Assembly (NCBI RefSeq): GCF_000215935.2 | Contig: NZ_AFNU02000002.1 | Span: 186,001 to 250,000 of the forward strand | Reading direction: 5' to 3' | From: Haloplasma contractile SSD-17B | Lineage (GTDB): Bacteria > Bacillota_I > Bacilli_A > Haloplasmatales > Haloplasmataceae | Length of the DNA stretch: 64,000 nucleotides | In this document: in pieces, positions 25,075 through 33,494 of the stretch | How positions within the stretch are numbered: the stretch's first letter is position 1 | Layout: every line of letters begins with the position of its first letter | Notes under the pieces: generated by a model | Databases searched by the model: none | Told to the model about the DNA's origin: nothing | Seen by the model: only the letters and a program-made list of their open reading frames with translations | Position numbers and translations under genes: made by a program

Positions 25075-26585
25075 TATTCCTCAACTCCTCTTAATGATGG
25101 ATTAAATGCATCTCTCAACCCATTACCAAACATGTTGAATGATAGCATTAAAAGAGAGATGAATATTGATGGGAATAGTAAAAGATGGAAACTATGGTCC
25201 ATTTCAGTTTGACCTACACTTACTATTCTTCCCACACTTGTCATTGATTGATAGTTAATAATTCCTAAGAATGAGAAATTAGCCTCAGTAAAGATGACAA
25301 CAGGAATCATTAATACAGTTCTAGTGATAATGGTTCCAACGCCATTAGGGAATATGTGTCGAGCCATAATACGGGCATCACTTGCTCCTAAACTTCTAGC
25401 TGCAAGAACATATTCTCGACCTTTATATCTAAAGAATTGAGCTCTTACTACTCGAGATACAGGAATCCATCGTGTAATTGTAAAGGCAAGAATAACGACC
25501 CATAATGGACTACCAAACCGGAGCACTAATAATGTAATAACTGCTAAGAATGGCACACTAGAGACAATTTCAAGAATACGTTGTACGATTAAGTCTAGTG
25601 TTCCACCATAGTACCCCGAAATTGCACCAACAAAGATTCCTATAAAGATATTTATAAACGCAACAGAGAACGCTACCATAAATGACGTTCTTGCACCTAA
25701 CCAAATCATTGTAAATAAGTCTTTCCCTTTATCGTCAGTTCCTAACCAAAAATATGGCATCTCGCCTTCCTCAAAACCAATGTACTGATAGTAATCGACA
25801 TTAACATTGTGTAAGATATCTGCAAAATACTCAGGATCTCCTATAACTGTTGACATATCAACTTCTTGATCGAATTTTTCCTTAGCCTTGACATATTCTG
25901 TCTCAACACCTTCAGAATTTAAGGCAATATATCTAACCATTTGTTGTTCCTTTGTTTCTTCAGATATTATTATATTTTTATCTACTTTTTCATATTGTTC
26001 TGGTGTTAGTGTAAGATACATATTTTCACCATATGTATTTATAAAACCTTTGTATAAGTAATAATCTACTTTTACATCAGCTAACGTAGTTTGCTTGAAT
26101 GGAATTGATTGACCATTACTATTAATACATTTGTCTCCTTCATTTATTGGATCAATTGTATCGGTCCCCTGATTATCTATATTACCATCACATTTAAATT
26201 TCGTATATTCATTCGTCATTTCAATAACAGTTCCATCAGGTAAATTTGGATTGAAAAATGGTGTTACGTTACGGTCTCTAAGAACTTTAGTCCCGTCAAA
26301 TATCCCATAATCTTCTAATACAGGTACTCGAGGTGGTAAATACTGAAGACGATTATCATAATCATCGTACGTATACTCATTAAAATATGGCCCAATAACA
26401 GCTAAAATCATCAATGTAATTAAGATTACAAAAGCAACTACTGAAACTCTATTCTTTCTAAAACGGATCCATGCATCTTTAAAGTAACCAATAGGCTCCG
26501 ATTCAATCTGCTCATCATAAATAACTTCATCTAATTGAACATATTCAAATTTACTTTTATCTAATGTCACATTATCCTTAGCCAC
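25074..26585 (-). CDS. oppC: Oligopeptide ABC transporter permease OppC with large extracytoplasmic insertion
   Basis: The GTG at 26585 is chosen as start (GGTGGTGG five bases upstream, overlapping the oppB stop); a GTG 12 bases earlier is possible. The 503-residue protein has the OppC N-terminal domain (WIRFRKNRVSVVAFVILITL) with TM1. It then has about 210 extracytoplasmic residues including two cysteines (KCDG, KCIN) before WLGTDDKGKDLFTMIWLGARTSF, and finally the BPD_transp_1 domain with EYVLAARSLGASDARIMARHIFPN. Typical OppC proteins have about 300-340 residues with a short loop there. The insertion would face the binding protein. Confidence 0.92.
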   Translation of the reverse strand: MAKDNVTLDKSKFEYVQLDEVIYDEQIESEPIGYFKDAWIRFRKNRVSVVAFVILITLMILAVIGPYFNEYTYDDYDNRLQYLPPRVPVLEDYGIFDGTKVLRDRNVTPFFNPNLPDGTVIEMTNEYTKFKCDGNIDNQGTDTIDPINEGDKCINSNGQSIPFKQTTLADVKVDYYLYKGFINTYGENMYLTLTPEQYEKVDKNIIISEETKEQQMVRYIALNSEGVETEYVKAKEKFDQEVDMSTVIGDPEYFADILHNVNVDYYQYIGFEEGEMPYFWLGTDDKGKDLFTMIWLGARTSFMVAFSVAFINIFIGIFVGAISGYYGGTLDLIVQRILEIVSSVPFLAVITLLVLRFGSPLWVVILAFTITRWIPVSRVVRAQFFRYKGREYVLAARSLGASDARIMARHIFPNGVGTIITRTVLMIPVVIFTEANFSFLGIINYQSMTSVGRIVSVGQTEMDHSFHLLLFPSIFISLLMLSFNMFGNGLRDAFNPSLRGVEE

Positions 26586-27537
26586 GTTTACCACCACCTA
26601 CTCGAATTCTTGGGTCAATGATACTATATGAAATATCCACCAGTAGAATTGATACTAAACCGATAACTGTATAAAAAAGTATAACTACCATTATAAGTGA
26701 ATAATCACGGTCATTAAAGGACTCTAAATAGATTCCACCAATTCCTGGAATTCTAAAAATACGTTCAATGATTAGCGAACCACCAAAAATAGCGATTAGT
26801 CCACCAATAATCATCGGTGCCAATGGAACCAATGAATTTCTCATAGCATGTCTAATAGTAGCTTGTCTACGAGTTAAACCTTTAGTTCTACATAATAACA
26901 TAAATTCTGATGTCAAAACCTCTGTTAATTCAGCTCGGGAATAACGTGTATAAGTTGCTACCGAACCGAAAGATAATGATAAAATAGGTAGAATCATTGA
27001 TCTAAGTTTAAGCAATGGATTTCCAACCGTATCTATATCTGCTGCTAACATCGGTGGCAATATCTCCCACTCATATGCAAAATAATATTGCAGTAAAGAC
27101 GCTACCACAAATCCTGGAACACTAATGAAGAAAATAACACCTAAAGAAATAATATGGTCTGATATTTTATTCTTCTTTAACGCAGCAAACATTCCAAGTG
27201 CAAAACCAATTGGAACGGACACAAAAAAAGGTAAAATATTTACTTGTACAGAGATTGGAATTCGGTCCCCTAACACTTCAATTGCATCTTTATGGTGATT
27301 ATCCGACCATCCGAAGTCACCATTAACAAAAATATTTCTTACCCAATAGAAAAATTGAGTCGGAATAGGTTTATCATACCCTTCACGTTTTCTAATTAAT
27401 TCTTGTAATTCAGGGTCTGTACCTATAACTGGTGGTTCATATGTTGGCATTAATTTAATCATTACAAACACAATCATGGCTATGATCGTTGCAGTAATGA
27501 CCATTAAACCAAGTCGTTTTAATATGTAATTTAACAT
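26578..27537 (-). CDS. oppB: Oligopeptide ABC transporter permease OppB
   Basis: A 319-residue permease with the OppB N-terminal signature (MLNYILKRLGLMVITATIIAMIVF), the extracytoplasmic segment with PTQFFYWVRNIFVNGDFGWS, and the BPD_transp_1 region TRYSRAELTEVLTSEFMLLCRTKGLTRRQATIRHAMRNSLVPL. Six membrane helices are expected. AGGAGGG lies a little far (about 12 bases) from the ATG. The gene overlaps oppC by a few bases. A partial terminator lies between it and oppA, which should lower permease levels relative to the binding protein. Confidence 0.94.
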   Translation of the reverse strand: MLNYILKRLGLMVITATIIAMIVFVMIKLMPTYEPPVIGTDPELQELIRKREGYDKPIPTQFFYWVRNIFVNGDFGWSDNHHKDAIEVLGDRIPISVQVNILPFFVSVPIGFALGMFAALKKNKISDHIISLGVIFFISVPGFVVASLLQYYFAYEWEILPPMLAADIDTVGNPLLKLRSMILPILSLSFGSVATYTRYSRAELTEVLTSEFMLLCRTKGLTRRQATIRHAMRNSLVPLAPMIIGGLIAIFGGSLIIERIFRIPGIGGIYLESFNDRDYSLIMVVILFYTVIGLVSILLVDISYSIIDPRIRVGGGKRG

Positions 27538-27565
27538 TTTAACATAACCCTCCTATTAGTTATAT

Positions 27566-27603
27566 AAAATTGCAACCCCCACTATAACAAGGGTTGCAAT
27601 TTT
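27566..27603 (-). terminator. Intercistronic hairpin/terminator between oppA and oppB
   Basis: A 13-bp stem, AAAATTGCAACCC and GGGTTGCAATTTT, with a 12-nt loop is followed by a short T-run on the minus strand. It is probably leaky, since oppBCDF depend on read-through or a further promoter. Confidence 0.75.
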
Positions 27604-27641
27604 GATATAATTAAATATTTCTATTTATTGAAACCTGTTTA

Positions 27642-30600
27642 TTATTCTCCCTTTATCTCTTGGTCAGATTGGTTCAGATACATATATTTCATTCCGCCCC
27701 ATCCCATCCAAGGATGATATTCAGGATTTTCAAATACAACTCGGTCGCTATATGCAGCAGTATTTACACTAGTGAATAGTGGAATCGCGATTACCTCATC
27801 AATTAATGCTTTTTCCATTGCAGCACATATGTTTAATAAGTCTTCTTCGAATCCAGGATATGGATCATACAGGTCTCCACCAGATTGAGTAGCTTCAAAC
27901 CATTCATTGAAAGTTCTGGTTTCAGTGGTAATGTCTTTACCAGCATTGTAATTTGGAAGATCTACTGTAATATCCCATGCACCTGGAGTCCATCCATTTT
28001 CATGCATATATGCAAAGTTTTCATTCCATACCCATCCCATTAATGCAATCGGGTCAAACTTAACACCAGTCCATCCATAGAAGACAATATCAAAGTTATT
28101 ATCTGCTACAGCACCATTTAATGCTTCAGAAGAATAAGGTTGTATTTTAAATTCAAACTTATCTGCATTTGAACCACCTGGAAGTGCATCTAATGCTTCT
28201 TCAATCTTACTCTTAACCCATTCATTTGAAGTCCAGTTAGATTCAGCATCTAACATAGAAAGTTCTACATACACTTCATCACCATCGGTGATGTCACCAG
28301 CAGCTACTGCTTCAGCGTAGGCTTCTTCAAATAATTGTTTTGCTAGTGTAGGGTTATATCCAGTTGTTTCAGGACTTTTACCATCAAACACAGATTTTCC
28401 TTGATCCGTACTTCTATATGATTGTGTCTCTGTGTAGTGGATTACATATTCTGGTGACAATAATCCTTGTTGTGCAATTGATGGAGAATTAACTGTAGCA
28501 GACATCTCTTCACGATCTACAGCATAGTAGATTGCTTGACGGAATTTATCATATTTCATCATTGGGTTTGTATTTCCATCTCCACGCTCACCAATGTTTG
28601 TTGCCCATCTAAATGTAGTTGTTACAGGTGATAACTTAATGTTTGGATGATCTTTAAAGTCAGGATAATACTTTCCTCCTGCTCCTACAACATCTAAACG
28701 ACCTTTTTTAAATTCTTCAATTCGGTTTCCTTGGTCTTCGATTAAGTCAACACGTACAAAATCAAAGTTGTATTCGTCAGCTTCGATAAAATGTTCGTTC
28801 TTTTCGAAATATAAATTGACATCATCTTGCCAACTGTTAAGTTTAAATTCACCATAAGCTAAGATTTCGTTAACATTAGTCCCATACGTTGTTTTTGTTC
28901 TAGTATCGTTCATACCAGCTTCATATAATTCTTCATGAACAGGACCTGTGATACCACTTGCTAATTGCTCTCTAAAGTCCCAACTAGTCATTGCACTTTC
29001 TAATGTAAATTCAAACGTTAGATTGTCTATTTTCTTAATCCCTACATTAGCAAAGTCAAACGTAGCTGGCCAATCTACTTTAGTTCTAGCAGTTTCACCA
29101 TTATCTGTATCAACTTTAGTATCAACACAGTCTTCTTCTACAATTGAAGTATCTAATGACGTTTCAGTAGTTGTAGCTCCTGCATCGTCTGTAGTTTCAA
29201 CAGTAACGTCACATCCCTTATATCCCGTTCCTTGTTTATAGTAAGTTTCAGCATTTACTACAGGTATGTCAGAATATAAAACTGATGCTCTACCATTTAA
29301 TAATTTAGGATCTAATAGCATCTTGTATGCATACATGAAGTCGTCTACATCAATAGTAGGATCTGTATTCGTCCATGTACCATCAGCCCATCTAGGATCA
29401 TCTTGCCATCTTAAGTCATCTCTTAATTTAACCTGCCATACTGTACCTGCTTTATCTGCATCATCAGCATGCACATCTATTGGCATTTCAGCTGCCATTG
29501 TTGGTAAATAATTGAATTCAAGTGCAGCAGCATTTGAGAAGTCACCTTCAGAAACTCCAGAAGCAGCCCAGTCAAAGTCACCTTCGAATAATCCAGCTGT
29601 CATGTAATCAATCATGTCGCCTTCACGAGCATCAGTAGTAAACTGAGGGTTAATATTATCTATATTTGTAGTAGTCGTTCTGTAAGTAAACGTACTATCA
29701 GTACCTACAACGATAGCAACAAACGACTTTGTTTGACTTTCGCTTCCTGTTGCAACTGTTGCTGTTAATGTAACAGCTGTATTTTCATTAGGACGTGTAA
29801 CTACACCAGTATCTCCAGATGAAGAAATTGAGATCACATCTGTGTTATTACTTGCCCAAGTTATATCTGTATCATAGTGACCAGTAGTTGGTAACGTAAT
29901 GTCACTCATTACGATATCTAATCCCCATAACTGTAACAATGTTATTGCTTCAGCAACTTTTCCTGCATCATCCGCTGGAGTTTGCTTAACAACTAATTCG
30001 AATTCTTTTGTTACTTGTTCTTCAGCGACACCATCAGCCAATACAATTGTAAGTGTTGCTACTAGTCGAACATTTTTATCAGCATTACTTGGTCTGTTAA
30101 CTGTAACTGATAATCCTTCATTTGTAGGAGAACCTAATGATACTACAGACTCATCATAATTATTGTAGTAAGCTTTATCATCGTCAGAAGCATCATCCGC
30201 TGGCTCTGTTAAGTCAGTCTTAGGAACAATTGCCCAAGTGATCGATATCTGATCATATAGATGAGATTTTACAGGAGCTACGAAATTAGGCTCAATAACT
30301 TCATCAAAATCATGAAGTGGTAAGTCTAATACTTTCTTAGCCTCTGCTAATTTTAAAGCCTCTCCTTCAGGAAATGCTAAAACTTTAACTGTAAAAGTAT
30401 CACTCTCACTAATGATTCCTATATTACCAGTTACTGTTAAAGTAACTTCTACATCGTCTTGACCCTCTTCAGGTCTATGAACGATTGCTAAATTATTTTC
30501 CTCATCAATTTCAAGCACAGTCTCATCACTTGAAGTCCATGCAAACGTCGTACCATTTTCGTCAGACGCAGGAAGTGTGAAATCTTCTAACACTCCACTT

Positions 30601-30746
30601 AAGTCACCTAGATCAATATTATCTAAAGCGGCTTGTATTGTTTCTGACTTATTATCAGTAGTGTCTTCTGGTTTATCCTTGCACGCTGCAAGAGTCAACG
30701 AGAAGAGTAACATAAAAACTAATGAAAACAACTTAAACTTCTTCAT
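27642..30746 (-). CDS. oppA: Peptide-binding lipoprotein OppA with N-terminal atrophied Ig-like repeats
   Basis: A 1034-residue lipoprotein (lipobox LAAC, C22). Residues about 35-128, 135-255 and 258-350 are three degenerate bacterial Ig-like modules: each starts with a helical stretch (QAALDNIDL, AEAKKVLDL, AEAITLLQL) followed by LP- and ITWA-/FAWTSS-type strands, the pattern of the atrophied Ig (aBig) domain. Residues 350-1034 are an SBP_bac_5 peptide-binding domain (KLRDDLRWQDDPRWADG, ETTGYNPTLAKQLFEEA). Common OppA proteins have 540-600 residues, so the Ig stalk and some binding-domain loops are additions. GAGGAGA precedes the ATG. It is the first gene of the opp operon. Confidence 0.92.
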   Translation of the reverse strand: MKKFKLFSLVFMLLFSLTLAACKDKPEDTTDNKSETIQAALDNIDLGDLSGVLEDFTLPASDENGTTFAWTSSDETVLEIDEENNLAIVHRPEEGQDDVEVTLTVTGNIGIISESDTFTVKVLAFPEGEALKLAEAKKVLDLPLHDFDEVIEPNFVAPVKSHLYDQISITWAIVPKTDLTEPADDASDDDKAYYNNYDESVVSLGSPTNEGLSVTVNRPSNADKNVRLVATLTIVLADGVAEEQVTKEFELVVKQTPADDAGKVAEAITLLQLWGLDIVMSDITLPTTGHYDTDITWASNNTDVISISSSGDTGVVTRPNENTAVTLTATVATGSESQTKSFVAIVVGTDSTFTYRTTTTNIDNINPQFTTDAREGDMIDYMTAGLFEGDFDWAASGVSEGDFSNAAALEFNYLPTMAAEMPIDVHADDADKAGTVWQVKLRDDLRWQDDPRWADGTWTNTDPTIDVDDFMYAYKMLLDPKLLNGRASVLYSDIPVVNAETYYKQGTGYKGCDVTVETTDDAGATTTETSLDTSIVEEDCVDTKVDTDNGETARTKVDWPATFDFANVGIKKIDNLTFEFTLESAMTSWDFREQLASGITGPVHEELYEAGMNDTRTKTTYGTNVNEILAYGEFKLNSWQDDVNLYFEKNEHFIEADEYNFDFVRVDLIEDQGNRIEEFKKGRLDVVGAGGKYYPDFKDHPNIKLSPVTTTFRWATNIGERGDGNTNPMMKYDKFRQAIYYAVDREEMSATVNSPSIAQQGLLSPEYVIHYTETQSYRSTDQGKSVFDGKSPETTGYNPTLAKQLFEEAYAEAVAAGDITDGDEVYVELSMLDAESNWTSNEWVKSKIEEALDALPGGSNADKFEFKIQPYSSEALNGAVADNNFDIVFYGWTGVKFDPIALMGWVWNENFAYMHENGWTPGAWDITVDLPNYNAGKDITTETRTFNEWFEATQSGGDLYDPYPGFEEDLLNICAAMEKALIDEVIAIPLFTSVNTAAYSDRVVFENPEYHPWMGWGGMKYMYLNQSDQEIKGE

Positions 30747-30795
30747 ACAATCTCCTCTTTCTTTGTTTTTTTGTTGTGGTATTTGCAGGTAAAAT

Positions 30796-30831
30796 CTATC
30801 TACAAATTACCAATCTATATTTGCACAACAT
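30796..30831 (-). CDS. Possible 11-codon leader ORF upstream of oppA
   Basis: ATG at 30831 follows GGGGGGAGAG with 8 bases of spacing, the strongest ribosome site in this leader, and encodes MLCKYRLVICR followed by TAG. It ends about 50 bases before the oppA start. The G-rich tract is conspicuous in an otherwise AT-rich leader. Its position fits a translated leader peptide controlling oppA, but there is no conservation evidence here. Confidence 0.4.
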   Translation of the reverse strand: MLCKYRLVICR

Positions 30832-30910
30832 CCTATTGTCTCTCCCCCCACGGGATCACGCTAGAATATTGGAAATACCATAATATGGTTGTAAAAATAG
30901 GTAATTAAAA

Positions 30911-31133
30911 AGATAACGTGTTCTTAGTAATTGTTAGTCTTCTTCTTCTAATTACATAGAAATTGTTATCTTATTGATCATAGGTGTAACTATTATATTT
31001 TGCTGTCTGGCATCTATGATTCTAATGATGTCTAAAATCAATATTGTGTTAGGTACTTTTAGTATTACATGATGTTGTATTACAATGTAAATTGGAATTA
31101 TATGCTAGAATTATCATAATTTTCCAACATCAT
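30911..31133 (-). promoter_or_regulatory. Structured 5' leader of oppA
   Basis: Two inverted repeats lie in the predicted leader: ATGATGTTG (31069-31077) with CAACATCAT (31125-31133), and around 30914-30972 GATAAC...GTTATC with inner partial pairing and a short T-run after the distal arm. The second could act as a terminator or antiterminator in a leader of about 400 bases. No known riboswitch or T-box signature was recognised. Confidence 0.4.
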
Positions 31134-31152
31134 TTTTTGTTTTATTGTTATT

Positions 31153-31181
31153 ATTATACTAGTTTTTAGTACCTTAGTCAA
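31153..31181 (-). promoter_or_regulatory. Promoter of the oppABCDF operon
   Basis: On the minus strand TTGACT (31176-31181) and TATAAT (31153-31158) are separated by exactly 17 bases. It is the best promoter match in the region and predicts a start near 31146, giving a leader of about 400 bases. Confidence 0.75.
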
Positions 31182-31322
31182 TATTAAAAATGCATTTGAA
31201 ACCGTTTAATTGCATAAATATAAACTTTAATGCCATAATAGTTAAGTTAGGGTTTCTTGATATGCTAACTATGTCTATACTTTTAAGCATTCCCTTTTTT
31301 AAAAGTTGATTAATAATTCATT

Positions 31323-32570
31323 TTAATTTTTTTTATGATTATTTTTCATTGCACGAATTCTACTGGCAATTGGTGGGTGTGTATACTTTAGCCAAACATA
31401 AAATGGATGCGGTTTTAGGTTTGAATAATTTTCACGTGCTAATACTTTTAGACTAGCTTTCATTTCTATCTCATATCCATGAATTGCTGCATAATGATCT
31501 GCTTCGTATTCAAACTTTCTAGACAGACTATTTGTAATAATTCCTACCAATATAGAAACAGGTGATATCAAAATCATAAATATGATTAAGCCAAATCCAA
31601 AATTGGGTGATGCAAATCCAAACGCGTTACTTAGATATTCTGATTTTACTGCGAACAATAATATGCCTAAGTACATAGTAATCGTTACAGTCGATAACAA
31701 TAAATTTTTTATTAGATGGTTTTTCTTCCCATGACCTATTTCATGTGCTAGAATACTGACAATTTGATTCTCTGTCATTTTATCAAGGAGTGTATCATAT
31801 AATACAACCTGTTTATATTTACCCATTCCAGTAAAAAATGCATTCAGTTTTGTAGATCGTTTAGATGCATCAATAACGCTAATTTTTGTGACTTCATAAC
31901 CAACACTCTCTGCAAATTCTATAATTTTATCTTTAAGGTCCCCATCTTCTAAAGCACTCAATTTATTAAACAGTGGAATAAATTTAACATATACCATATT
32001 TACTAAGATTATTAATGTTATTATCACTCCCCATGCCAGTGCAAATAAATTAAATATATTTTTTACATTATAATAGAAATAACTTAAAAGAAGCACTAAT
32101 CCTCCACCGATTAACATGGTTAAAATTAGACTTTTTAGTTTATCCAGCACAAAAGTCAGTATAGTTGATTTATTGAAACCAAATCGCTCTTCTATATAAA
32201 AACGCTTGTAATAAGAAAATAGAATACCAATTATAAAATCAATTATAAAATATATTCCTATAAATAAAAGCGTATTTATATATACAGAATCTGTAGTATT
32301 TTTTATCAAATTATAAACCCATATAAATCCATTGAATAGGAACATTAAAACTATTATTAAAAAACTTATAGTTTTGGCAATCAAGTTAACTCTAAAGTTT
32401 TCCATACTGTAACGTAACCATTTTCGATAATCATTTTGATCATAAACGTCATTTACTTCTTCCGGAATAGGTGCAGTTCTATTTTTATAGTTTAGAATTG
32501 ATAACGAAACTTCAAAAAGAAACGTTAAACTTAGAATCACTAAAATAATCGAATATATATATCTATCCAT
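31323..32570 (-). CDS. M48 family (Ste24/CAAX-prenyl-protease-like) membrane metalloprotease
   Basis: A 415-residue protein with about six membrane helices and a cytoplasmic-facing zinc site: HEIGH at 276-280 (ILAHEIGHGKKNH), with E354 in SRKFEYEADHYA as the third ligand. The YKRFYIEERFGFNKST and NAFFTGMGKYKQVVLYDTLL segments are typical of the Ste24 branch rather than HtpX. In bacteria these proteases are thought to clear misfolded membrane proteins; no prenylated substrate is expected. GAGGAAG precedes the ATG. It is a single gene. Confidence 0.92.
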   Translation of the reverse strand: MDRYIYSIILVILSLTFLFEVSLSILNYKNRTAPIPEEVNDVYDQNDYRKWLRYSMENFRVNLIAKTISFLIIVLMFLFNGFIWVYNLIKNTTDSVYINTLLFIGIYFIIDFIIGILFSYYKRFYIEERFGFNKSTILTFVLDKLKSLILTMLIGGGLVLLLSYFYYNVKNIFNLFALAWGVIITLIILVNMVYVKFIPLFNKLSALEDGDLKDKIIEFAESVGYEVTKISVIDASKRSTKLNAFFTGMGKYKQVVLYDTLLDKMTENQIVSILAHEIGHGKKNHLIKNLLLSTVTITMYLGILLFAVKSEYLSNAFGFASPNFGFGLIIFMILISPVSILVGIITNSLSRKFEYEADHYAAIHGYEIEMKASLKVLARENYSNLKPHPFYVWLKYTHPPIASRIRAMKNNHKKN

Positions 32571-32720
32571 GTTTCACTTCCTCTACTAAAATACAGCACT
32601 TTATATTAGTTTACCATATTTTTCTATCCTCTTTAAGACTGTTTAAAAAAAGTCCTTTTTATAACTTTATGATTTAAATGACTTATATATTATTTTTTTC
32701 TGCATAAGATTGTTATTTTA

Positions 32721-32763
32721 ATTAAAAAAATGATAGAAAAGTTATTTTTCTATCATTTTTTCT
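32721..32763 (-). terminator. Terminator after the 123-aa membrane protein gene
   Basis: AAAATGATAGAAAA pairs with TTTTCTATCATTTT, with T-runs outside the stem. Confidence 0.85.
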
Positions 32764-32772
32764 GTATTCAAT

Positions 32773-33144
32773 TTACCGTAAGTACGGTAGTAGGTAACTT
32801 AGTCCTACGCCTAAAACTAAAATGAATATGCCACTAAAAACGAGTTTCATCCCTACATTAAAACCATGAGACCGATCTGTATAATCGTAATTTCCTTTTC
32901 GCTGTTTTTCGCTTCTCATCTCTACAAACGTATCGTACTCAATATAACTGTTACCCGTTTTCCCACCAAAGTCTCTATACGAGTTTTGAGAATTCATTGA
33001 TATCCCTACTACACAAATAACAATCCCTGATAACATAAAAAGATTTTCAAAATGATAACCTAAAATATAGCCACCGGCTAAAGAAAAAATTAAAGCAACT
33101 ATAAATGAAAGTATATAAGCACCAAATCGTTCAAAGAAATACAT
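32773..33144 (-). CDS. Small membrane protein of unknown family
   Basis: A 123-residue protein with two N-terminal hydrophobic helices (about 8-28, 34-50), a polar middle (residues 52-92, YRDFGGKTGNSYIEYDTFVEMRSEKQRK) and one C-terminal helix (about 98-119). Its overall layout resembles the DUF3899-like protein at 22464, but sequence similarity is weak. AGGAGTG lies before the ATG. It is divergent from the ykpA-like gene. Function is unknown. Confidence 0.65.
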   Translation of the reverse strand: MYFFERFGAYILSFIVALIFSLAGGYILGYHFENLFMLSGIVICVVGISMNSQNSYRDFGGKTGNSYIEYDTFVEMRSEKQRKGNYDYTDRSHGFNVGMKLVFSGIFILVLGVGLSYLLPYLR

Positions 33145-33440
33145 CGTTTAACACACTCCTAATTAGATTTTTTACTAATTATACTATATTAATAAACACT
33201 AGTATTTTCTACTATTTGGAATATTTGGTCATATAGTATAATTTAAGCAGGAAGAATTAGAATATATTCAAGATTTTTAAATCAAACTATTTACGTTGAA
33301 ATAAACAATTTATTTATGTCTTATCTTTTACTTATAATGAAAATTTTAAATCCTTCAAACTTGACTGCTTTTATATTAGTGAATTATTCAACTGTATTTC
33401 CATAATATATTTTTTACTTTAACATATGACTTCTTCTATT
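33145..33440. other. Intergenic region between divergent genes
   Basis: About 300 AT-rich bases holding promoters for both flanking genes. Only the ykpA-side promoter is clear; nothing else was recognised. Confidence 0.4.
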
Positions 33441-33444
33441 TTTA

Positions 33445-33453
33445 TGCTATAAT
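33445..33453 (+). promoter_or_regulatory. Extended -10 promoter of the ykpA-like gene
   Basis: TGCTATAAT forms an extended -10 (TG-n-TATAAT) about 40 bases before the start codon. The -35 region is weak, as is usual for this promoter type. Confidence 0.6.
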
Positions 33454-33494
33454 AGGTCGGTATAAAATTTATTAAGTAAAGGATGGTTATAACT

